Source: Candidatus Obscuribacterales bacterium (lineage in GTDB: Bacteria > Cyanobacteriota > Vampirovibrionia > Obscuribacterales > Obscuribacteraceae). From it: a DNA stretch of 64,000 nt. The stretch spans positions 753,471-817,470 of the forward strand of contig JACKCM010000004.1 in assembly GCA_020634035.1 (NCBI GenBank). Reading direction: 5' to 3'. Shown here piece by piece: positions 9,330 to 15,362 of the stretch; within the stretch, counting starts at the first letter, position 1; the number at the start of each line of letters is the position of its first letter. The notes below the pieces were generated by a model that was not told the origin of the DNA, ran no database searches, and saw nothing but the letters and a program-made list of their open reading frames with translations. The translations under genes were made by a program, and so were the position numbers.

Positions 9330-9704
9330 ATGAAAACAGCAGTTATGGTTTATGCAGACCCGAAAACAGGCACAGAAGAGGCTCTGGGGCGTTTATTCAA
9401 CGCACTGGCGACAACCTACGAATTCAAAGAGAAGGGAGATGACGTTACCCTGATGTTTCAGGGCGCCGGCACTCGCTGGATTGGAGAACTCTCAAATGAA
9501 GAACATCCCGCTTTTGCGCTTTTCGAAGCTGTCAGAGACAAAGTCGCGGGTGTGTCCTGCGGATGTGCCGATGTTTTTGGTGCTACAGAAGCGGTAGAGA
9601 AGAGTGGTTTTGACCTGATTAAGGACAATCCGATTCCTTCGACTTCGGGACTGACCAGTATCAGAAACCTGATCGATGATGGATACACTATTCTCAACTT
9701 CTGA
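9330..9704 (+). CDS. DsrE-family protein
   Basis: The 124-residue protein has the DsrE/DsrF-like alpha/beta layout: a first strand MKTAVMVYADP, a helix with EEALGRLFNAL, then VTLMFQGAGTRWI, FEAVRDKVAGVSCGCADVFGA, and a closing DGYTILNF. Members handle sulfur or thiol chemistry, or have unknown roles. The SCGCAD pair of cysteines (about residues 76-78) sits where DsrE-like proteins place their reactive cysteine. AAGGAG precedes the start. It follows a promoter with the TetR operator, so it is probably induced when the repressor is released. An FMN-binding protein gene follows 80 bp later. Confidence 0.8.
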   Translation: MKTAVMVYADPKTGTEEALGRLFNALATTYEFKEKGDDVTLMFQGAGTRWIGELSNEEHPAFALFEAVRDKVAGVSCGCADVFGATEAVEKSGFDLIKDNPIPSTSGLTSIRNLIDDGYTILNF

Positions 9705-9721
9705 TGGTCGCAGAGGAAGCG

Positions 9722-9754
9722 GCGGCTGAGCCTTCTTCGAGGAGGCTCGGCTGC
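9722..9754 (+). terminator. hairpin between the dsrE-like and flavoprotein genes
   Basis: GCGGCTGAGCCT (9722-9733) and AGGCTCGGCTGC (9743-9754) pair over 10 of 12 positions with a 9-base loop. No T run follows, so it is more likely to attenuate transcription or stabilise the upstream message than to act as a full terminator. Confidence 0.4.
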
Positions 9755-9784
9755 TTGTCCTCCGTAGTTTTAAGGTGGTGCGAG

Positions 9785-10717
9785 ATGCAAAATCAAAATA
9801 CGGACAGTCCTTTTCACGAAGGTGAGTTAAAAGTTCAGAAGTTGCTTGGAGAAGAAGAGCTAGCCAAGCGCAATGGCCAGGTGATTAAGAATGAGATCCT
9901 TGAAGGTGCGCTCGACTTCATCGCCAGGCAGTCTATGGTGGTGGTTGGCTCAACTTCTGGGAGCGACGACAAACACTGGGCGTCTATCGTATGTGGTACC
10001 ACAGGGTTTGCTTCCGCTCCGGATTTGAAGAGTGTCGTTCTCGATCTGAATCAGATTGCTAAGGTCGCAACAGATCCGCTCTGGCAGATTATTGAAGCCG
10101 GAAGAAAGCTTGGTCTTCTGTTTATTGAGCTGGAGACAAGAAGGCGGCTGAAAGTAAATGGCACAGTCGAGCTGTGTTCGAACGAACAGATTCGTGTCAA
10201 AGTAGAAGAGTCTTATCCACTCTGTCCCAAGTACATTCAAAGAAGGAAATTAGATCTTTTATCTGATACTACCAGAAGTGCAACCAATGTACGCAGTGGC
10301 AGCGAGTTAGTAGAGTCTGTGCAAGCTGTTATTGCCCAAGCAGACACAGCATTTCTCGTCACTGGTCATACAGAACGAGGGCTCGATGTCTCTCATAGAG
10401 GAGGTAAGAAGGGTTTTCTAACTGTGACTTCCGAGCGTCGCATCAGATGCCCGGACTATTCAGGCAACGGAATGTTCAACTCTTTTGGCAATCTAGACCA
10501 AAATCCGAAAGCCGGACTGACGATTGTGGATTTCAAAAACTCTCTAATGCTGCAGCATACAGGCACCGCCTTCTTGGAATACAATCAAGAAGACCCCGGT
10601 GGCGAAACCGGCGGCACCGGTAGATACTGGTCTTTTGATGTGGAGAACTGGTGGTTGCAGCCGCTTCCACTTTTTCAAAGAGAATTTCTGGATTGTTCTC
10701 CGTTTATCCCTTCTTGA
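9785..10717 (+). CDS. pyridoxamine-phosphate-oxidase-like FMN-binding protein
   Basis: ATG 9785 with an AAGG-type site gives 310 residues. The fold is the split barrel of PNPOx-like flavoproteins: FIARQSMVVVGSTSGSDD and the following strands match the FMN-binding start of the family (strand, then S/T and K/H contacts). It appears to have two barrel halves, with a second similar strand region at ADTAFLVTGHTERGLDVSHRGG (about residue 205). GKKGFLTVTSERRIRCPDYSGNGMFNSFGNL is typical of the flavin-site loop of the long bacterial subgroup. It lies downstream of the TetR/DsrE pair and may be read with DsrE. The exact reaction is unknown; reductase or oxidase roles are both possible. Confidence 0.75.
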   Translation: MQNQNTDSPFHEGELKVQKLLGEEELAKRNGQVIKNEILEGALDFIARQSMVVVGSTSGSDDKHWASIVCGTTGFASAPDLKSVVLDLNQIAKVATDPLWQIIEAGRKLGLLFIELETRRRLKVNGTVELCSNEQIRVKVEESYPLCPKYIQRRKLDLLSDTTRSATNVRSGSELVESVQAVIAQADTAFLVTGHTERGLDVSHRGGKKGFLTVTSERRIRCPDYSGNGMFNSFGNLDQNPKAGLTIVDFKNSLMLQHTGTAFLEYNQEDPGGETGGTGRYWSFDVENWWLQPLPLFQREFLDCSPFIPS

Positions 10718-10789
10718 ATGAATCTTCGATTTTACTGCCTTCTAAGAGTATCATTCAGAAGTCTTTGCAGACCTGAGAAATAAGCTACC

Positions 10790-11101
10790 TTAAGAATCGA
10801 GCTGCGGATCCACCCAAGTTCCACTTGGTCTCAAAATAGGATTGCCATCTAGCGGTTTTATTCCGGTGGTGGCACTATCTGCCTTTGTATCATTGGTCGA
10901 AAGTTGGCTCAGATCCAGTTTTGGGAAGCCAAAACCCTCTACGTTGCTGGTTCTATCTATATCACGACAATCCTGCGGATTGGAAACAATTGGACCACCG
11001 GGCCAGCACTCTGCATGTGCCATGCTGATGCCGTGGTCACCTGCTGTTGCAGTTGCACTATCGTGATTAGCTTCAATATTTACTTCGCCGTGTCTTGCCA
11101 T
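10790..11101 (-). CDS. hypothetical small acidic protein, 103 aa
   Basis: An AGGAGG site 8 bases before ATG 11101 makes translation likely. The protein is polar, has two cysteines (AECWPGG, PQDCRD) and no signal peptide. The composition (Asn, Asp, Thr, Gly, Pro) suggests little fixed structure, like the N-terminal tails of other large proteins in this window. I recognise no family. Confidence 0.55.
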   Translation of the reverse strand: MARHGEVNIEANHDSATATAGDHGISMAHAECWPGGPIVSNPQDCRDIDRTSNVEGFGFPKLDLSQLSTNDTKADSATTGIKPLDGNPILRPSGTWVDPQLDS

Positions 11102-11316
11102 TTTAGAAACCTCCTGAGTCGGATATTTGAATCGTAGTCGGCTAAAGCAACCGCAGTGTGACAGCGATTTATCTATGTCGCTCCATAGGTCTACCTCGGA
11201 TAAGCCAGGTCAGAGACAGGCGGTTCGCTATCTGTCGGATGGATGCTTTCTGAACTATGTCTGCGAGCCGCAATTTGCCGAGCAGATCAAGAAGCTGGAA
11301 ATTCAATAGGAGGTTC

Positions 11317-11832
11317 TTACTTCCCTTTCCGAACCTCCGGGTACTTTGAGAGAATATATGCGCTGCCTTTCGGATCACGTAGCAGTGCTATTTTATAGGA
11401 TCTCTTCAAATCTTCGGCCGCGAGATCTTGCTTGCCCAGACGTTTCCTCAACTCTCCCAAGCAGAAAGAAGAAATCCAATAGTTGGGATTCACTTTAATG
11501 GAAGCTATGTAATCTTGTTCCGCCTCGTGATACTGTCCTACCGCTTGGTACATGTTTCCCCTGCCAACTAAATAATACTCGTATGCCTTCTGCCCCACTT
11601 TCAACTTGACCGCTTTGTCGTAGCAATTGAGAGCTCGTCTGTAGTTTCCTGCAGCATACATCTCATCGCCGCAGATGCTGTATCCAAAAGCCGCACTATA
11701 TCCGCATTTTGTGACCAGATAAACTTTCATCTGAATCAAATCAAATTGAAATCCCCGGACCAGACCAGTAAGCAAACATAGCAGGAGGACTGAGATATAA
11801 GACTTCATATTCCTAAGACTAATATTGAGCAC
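11317..11832 (-). CDS. small exported or membrane-anchored TPR protein
   Basis: The ORF can start at GTG 11832 or at the in-frame ATG 11808, which gives MKSYISVLLLCLLTGLVRG, a signal peptide or anchor. The body carries two to three TPR motifs: DEMYAAGNYRRALNCYDKAV (about residue 56), GNMYQAVGQYHEAEQDYIAS (about 92), and a third degenerate one at LRKRLGKQDLAAEDL. It would act as a scaffold at the outer face of the inner membrane. No operon partner. Confidence 0.65.
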   Translation of the reverse strand: MLNISLRNMKSYISVLLLCLLTGLVRGFQFDLIQMKVYLVTKCGYSAAFGYSICGDEMYAAGNYRRALNCYDKAVKLKVGQKAYEYYLVGRGNMYQAVGQYHEAEQDYIASIKVNPNYWISSFCLGELRKRLGKQDLAAEDLKRSYKIALLRDPKGSAYILSKYPEVRKGK

Positions 11833-11954
11833 TGTAGCTGTCTATCGTGAAATCACCAGGAATAGCGTGAGCCCACTTCGGTATTTTCCTGCACTCTTTT
11901 GTTGCGAAATAGTTTGAGTTTACTGCTGTATAATTTGGGTTCAGTTTTTAATAA

Positions 11955-12293
11955 GTGAAGGTGTCAGTTCATGAGCTACGACGTCGCTGTAGTTTGGTGT
12001 TGTCGAAGGGCGACAGAGACTATGTGCAAACGGCTGGAGGCAACGGGATGCTGGGTCTTGAATGGAGGGAGTACTCTGAATCTGACTATCAGCACTGGGC
12101 AGCAGGTTTGCACGGTCAGCCGAACAAGAATGAAGTCTTTGTTCCGACCAGTGGCGGTGGACTGAGAGTAAAAGAGAACGAGGTTCTCTCGACAGAAGAC
12201 GTCAAGAAGATGCTGGCTGCATTTCTAGAGAATCGTGGAAGACCCACGGAGTTTGCCTGGCGCGATAAAACAGCAGATTTTCGAAGAGACTGA
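11955..12293 (+). CDS. possible immunity-like protein (Imm1-like), 112 aa
   Basis: The start could be GTG 11955 or GTG 11961; a TATAAT box lies about 25 bp upstream. The pattern YVQTAGG..GMLGLEWREYSE..., then DVKKMLAAFLENRGRPTEFAWRD, resembles Imm1-type immunity proteins (a strand with LEYREG, and a C-terminal helix with AFL..G...W). No toxin gene is adjacent; the nearest large proteins are unrelated hypotheticals. A shorter overlapping frame (from ATG 11971) was judged a shadow. The family call is weak and made by eye. Confidence 0.45.
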   Translation: MKVSVHELRRRCSLVLSKGDRDYVQTAGGNGMLGLEWREYSESDYQHWAAGLHGQPNKNEVFVPTSGGGLRVKENEVLSTEDVKKMLAAFLENRGRPTEFAWRDKTADFRRD

Positions 12294-12415
12294 AGTTGGC
12301 GACAGAACGGCAATTGTTTGACCCACGGGCGAATCGGGCATATTGACCAAGCTGCCTAGCTGTTTATTTCGCTAATAGACAAATTTCAGAGATGGCAATA
12401 TGCCAGGGAGTTTTT

Positions 12416-13198
12416 ATGGGAAATGCGGGCGAAGTTAATAGAGTCGAGGCTCGGGATGCCAGCGACAATACCGGGAACACCACGGCCCATTCCGGCGAGG
12501 GTGCCTCCAGGCAGGCCTGGGAGAACATGCCGGCCACTGCATCTCGTACCGATGCCACCGGCGAAGAGCCGAAGACGCTCGACTTGAGCTCATCCACGCT
12601 CTACGAGCCCATGAAAGAGGGCGACCTGAAGCGTGCTGTCACCGATTTTGCCGACCCGATGGCAAATGCCAACAGCGACGCCGAGGTAGGAAAGATTTTT
12701 ACCGATTTCGTCAAAAGCGAATTGAAAGGCGGCACGCCGCCTCTGACCATTTTTGAGAGTATGTCCGAAGCGATGAAAGGCAAAGAGAACGGCTACTCTG
12801 TCTTCGCCAGCATCCCAGAGTCTCTCAGCATTTACCGAGAGCCGCCGGAACCGAAGTTGCTTTTCGAGACAAGAATGTTCGCCGAAGGCGAGTCCACCAG
12901 GCGCGCCGACCCTGATTTCGAGCCCGATTATGACGGCTTCGACAAGATGGCTGCTGAATTCGCCAAGGGTATCGGAGATGCCACTACCCCTGCCACCATG
13001 CAGGGCAATCTCGAACAGGTCCTGACCAAAATGAAAGCCGCTGGTGCCGAGCCATCTGACGCCAGCGGTTCTATCAATGACGCCCTGGAAGACGCGGGTC
13101 TGCCTCTGCGCATTCGCATCGACCGTCGCGGTGCGGTGGAGTTCTCCGAACGACATCGACCCAGGCTCATCGCCCAGGTCGACCTTCGCGACGATTAA
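12416..13198 (+). CDS. hypothetical protein, 260 aa
   Basis: ATG 12416 follows GGGAG by 6 bases. The first 70 residues are rich in Gly, Ala, Ser, Thr and Asp and are likely disordered (GNAGEVNRVEARDASD); there is no signal peptide. The rest is probably alpha-helical, with no motif I know. Base composition is distinctly more G+C-rich in codon third positions than the neighbours upstream, which could mean different ancestry or strong expression. Convergent with the amidase-like gene at 13232. Confidence 0.65.
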   Translation: MGNAGEVNRVEARDASDNTGNTTAHSGEGASRQAWENMPATASRTDATGEEPKTLDLSSSTLYEPMKEGDLKRAVTDFADPMANANSDAEVGKIFTDFVKSELKGGTPPLTIFESMSEAMKGKENGYSVFASIPESLSIYREPPEPKLLFETRMFAEGESTRRADPDFEPDYDGFDKMAAEFAKGIGDATTPATMQGNLEQVLTKMKAAGAEPSDASGSINDALEDAGLPLRIRIDRRGAVEFSERHRPRLIAQVDLRDD

Positions 13199-13231
13199 TT
13201 TCGTCGTCTTCCTTTTCCCGTGTCATCAAAT

Positions 13232-14200
13232 CTAGTGGCTTTTTCTCAGAATTAGCACCTGGTTGAAGCCGTTCTTATTCCAGCTGCCATCGGCGTTGTG
13301 CATACCTCGGTTGAATTTATTCAGGTCACCATTGCCGACGATGGTGCCGGTGTCGCTATTGTTCTCCATTAATTTGCCGTTGCCCAGGTATATCGAGGCA
13401 TGACCGGGCATGCCATAAGGACGTTTGCCTATTAGCACATCGCCTGCCTGCAGGTCGCCGTCATTGATCTCGTTGCCGGGCTCGACCAGCTCATAGCCGT
13501 TTTTCTTCAAGGCGTCTTCGAGAACTTTGTTGTTGACCGTCACCGGTATTTCCGGATACATCTCATGCAGGGCAGAGGATACTGCAAGGGCGCAGCCCAA
13601 TCGGGGATTGGTTTCTGGCGAGATGTCTTTTATCTGTTTGCCGATCCAGCCTTCCAGGGTTGGATAATTGCTGTCGCCGCCAATGTCGTTGGGACCCGTC
13701 GCTCCAATCGCCTCTCTGTTTCTGCGGGCGTCATTTATTGGTCCTTTCGGCAGCGGCATTATGCCCGGGTCTTCGTTATATTCGGGGGAGGGATAAAATC
13801 CGCGTATGTCATCGGGCAGAGTCGGTGTCTCTTTCCATATATCTGGCTCTTCCGGCAAGCAGCCGCGCTCTTCAGGTAGTTGAGGCAGTTGAGGCAGTTG
13901 AGGCAGTTCAGGAAGTTCTGGCGACTGGGGCTGCTCATTCGTATTCGGCAGTTGGAAAGTGCCTTCCATTTTCCAGGGAAGGAGCTGTATGTCTACAGGA
14001 AGTTCATTGTCATTCTGGAAGTTGCCGGTGATCTCTAGCTGCGGGAATCCCAGTTCCTGCACCGTGTTGTTCATTGACGGGGAGAAGGAGTTGCTGTTCA
14101 GTGGCATACTCTCGTATTCGGACAGATAGTTTGGATAGAGGTTATCCGGGCGCTCACTGTTGGCGCCGGCACCGATTGAATGATCAGAAAATTCTTGCAT
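13232..14200 (-). CDS. NlpC/P60- or CHAP-like cysteine amidase candidate
   Basis: AAGGAG lies 7 bases before ATG 14200; 322 residues. Residues 1-175 are Pro/Asn/Glu-rich and disordered, with a (P-E/Q-L) repeat at about 94-110. The C-terminal part (about 180-320) has GCALAVSSAL with C203, DLQAGDVLIG, then MPGHASIYLGNG with H267 and a polar N280/N281. This is the Cys-His-polar order of papain-like wall hydrolases. The usual role is to cut peptide bonds in peptidoglycan. There is no N-terminal signal, so export is unexplained. It lies 11 bp downstream of, and probably in one operon with, the small exported protein at 14472. Confidence 0.65.
   Translation of the reverse strand: MQEFSDHSIGAGANSERPDNLYPNYLSEYESMPLNSNSFSPSMNNTVQELGFPQLEITGNFQNDNELPVDIQLLPWKMEGTFQLPNTNEQPQSPELPELPQLPQLPQLPEERGCLPEEPDIWKETPTLPDDIRGFYPSPEYNEDPGIMPLPKGPINDARRNREAIGATGPNDIGGDSNYPTLEGWIGKQIKDISPETNPRLGCALAVSSALHEMYPEIPVTVNNKVLEDALKKNGYELVEPGNEINDGDLQAGDVLIGKRPYGMPGHASIYLGNGKLMENNSDTGTIVGNGDLNKFNRGMHNADGSWNKNGFNQVLILRKSH
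13871..13915. repeat. 9-bp tandem repeat coding for Pro-Glu/Gln-Leu
   Basis: Five units of 9 bp (TTGAGGCAG and variants; three identical in a row at 13880-13906) lie inside the amidase-like gene and encode the P-x-L repeat. This is a site where copy number could change by slippage without breaking the frame. Confidence 0.8.
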
Positions 14201-14211
14201 GGTAAGGCTCC

Positions 14212-14472
14212 TTAGTTCGCTTCGACTTCGACCAGTTTGCTTGCGTTGGCGAACATCTCAATGGCTTGTTCTAGGTTGCCCGATTTTGTATTGTCGATGC
14301 CTTCTTGAATCAGTTGTTCCAGTTTGGCGCTGTCGTTGATTCTGGCAGTGGAGGCGACGCCAGCGGGCTTGGCTGCTTTGTCGGCAGGTACGGGCATCAT
14401 CGCCCAGGCTGCCTGACCGGAGACTTGAGCGGCTATTAGGACGGAGAGCAGAGTGAGTACTTTCTTGGACAT
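14212..14472 (-). CDS. small exported protein with TPR-like helix pair
   Basis: ATG 14472 is chosen over ATG 14478 because GGGG then lies 8 bases upstream. The 86-residue product starts with a clear signal peptide (KKVLTLLSVLIAAQVSGQAAWA, cleavage after AWA). The mature part ends with LEQLIQEGIDNTKSGNLEQ and AIEMFANA, one TPR-like hairpin. It is likely a small periplasmic partner protein, co-transcribed with the amidase-like gene 11 bp downstream. Confidence 0.65.
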   Translation of the reverse strand: MSKKVLTLLSVLIAAQVSGQAAWAMMPVPADKAAKPAGVASTARINDSAKLEQLIQEGIDNTKSGNLEQAIEMFANASKLVEVEAN

Positions 14473-14548
14473 GGTCATTACCCCTTTTGATAGAAACTTG
14501 CAGTCGCTCGATGCGCTGTCTTCGATACTGACAATTTAGGATGCCAGG

Positions 14549-14565
14549 GTTAATAGAGCGTTAAT
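14549..14565. promoter_or_regulatory. candidate OmpR-type direct repeat
   Basis: GTTAAT occurs at 14549-14554 and 14560-14565, an 11-bp (one helical turn) spacing as used by OmpR/PhoB-family regulators. It lies in the divergent gap upstream of the response-regulator gene at 14682. Short and common enough to arise by chance. Confidence 0.3.
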
Positions 14566-14638
14566 GCCGCAAATCTAATCTGAGCAAAGGTTTGTTTCTT
14601 TGATGCCCGGCCGGGGACCCTGGTATCGGCTCTTCTGA

Positions 14639-14653
14639 CCCTATAGAATAGGG
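14639..14653 (+). promoter_or_regulatory. small palindrome before the response-regulator gene
   Basis: CCCTAT (14639-14644), AGA, ATAGGG (14648-14653) is a perfect 6-bp inverted repeat 28 bp before ATG 14682. It could be an operator or a leader hairpin. No promoter boxes are clear. Confidence 0.3.
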
Positions 14654-14681
14654 ACTGGATGAAATTCGAAGGCTTTTTTCA

Positions 14682-15362
14682 ATGGCGAAACTGCTCATAG
14701 TCGATGATGACCAGGAAATCAGGAATCTATGCAAATCCTGGTTCGAGCCCAGGCATATGGTAGAGCTTTGCGGCTCGGTGCAAGAGGCGCTCGCTTTTCT
14801 TGGCGCCGGTGGCTATGACGCCATTATTCTTGATCTGGGCTTGCCTGATGGTGACGGCAGCACCGTGGTAGAGAAGTGTCGTGCCCAGACTAGAGATACG
14901 CCCATTATTGTGCTGTCCGGGCGTGACAGTGTAGAGAGCAAGGTCGATTTGATTGATATCGGTGCCGACGACTATCTGACCAAGCCGTTTCATTTCAAAG
15001 AGCTGGAATCGCGCGTTAACGCTTTGTTGCGTCGTCCATTCGGCATTCGCTCGGATGTCCTGTCCAGCGGCGACATCAGCTTGAATCTCAGTTCTGCCCG
15101 ATTGACCAGGTCCGGCGAAGAGATAGAATGCACGCCCAAAGAACTTGCTTTAATCGAGTTTTTTCTTCGGTATCCAGATCAAGTCTTCTCTCGTGACGCT
15201 ATCATGCAGCGGGTCTGGACCAATGATTCGGATGCTTCTCCAGAGATAGTCAAAGTCTATATCACCAGGCTGAGGAAGAAGCTCGAAAAGGACGGCGATC
15301 CGCCCCTGATCACTAACCAGCGTGGGCATGGTTATATCTTTCGTTCGCCGGACAGCCAATAA
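14682..15362 (+). CDS. OmpR-family response regulator
   Basis: A 226-residue two-domain regulator. Receiver domain 1-115: acidic pocket D8-D10, phospho-acceptor D51 in ILDLGLPD, switch residue S79, and K101 in LTKPF. Winged-helix domain about 125-222: TPKELALIEFFLRYPDQVFS, then KVYITRLRKKLEKDG and RGHGYIF, the usual DNA-binding end. It should be phosphorylated by the histidine kinase encoded two genes downstream and control transcription. Its stop and the next start overlap by one base (TAATG), so translation of the kinase is coupled. Confidence 0.95.
   Translation: MAKLLIVDDDQEIRNLCKSWFEPRHMVELCGSVQEALAFLGAGGYDAIILDLGLPDGDGSTVVEKCRAQTRDTPIIVLSGRDSVESKVDLIDIGADDYLTKPFHFKELESRVNALLRRPFGIRSDVLSSGDISLNLSSARLTRSGEEIECTPKELALIEFFLRYPDQVFSRDAIMQRVWTNDSDASPEIVKVYITRLRKKLEKDGDPPLITNQRGHGYIFRSPDSQ

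Noticed and set aside
11971..12165. 64-codon frame starting at ATG 11971
   Set aside because: Overlaps the longer immunity-like frame; Cys-rich, irregular composition and no family pattern.
12590..13156. 188-codon minus-strand frame
   Set aside because: Antisense shadow caused by the strong third-position G+C of the plus-strand gene at 12416.
13871..13915. Short tandem repeats as a possible CRISPR array
   Set aside because: Unit is 9 bp with no spacers, inside a coding frame.
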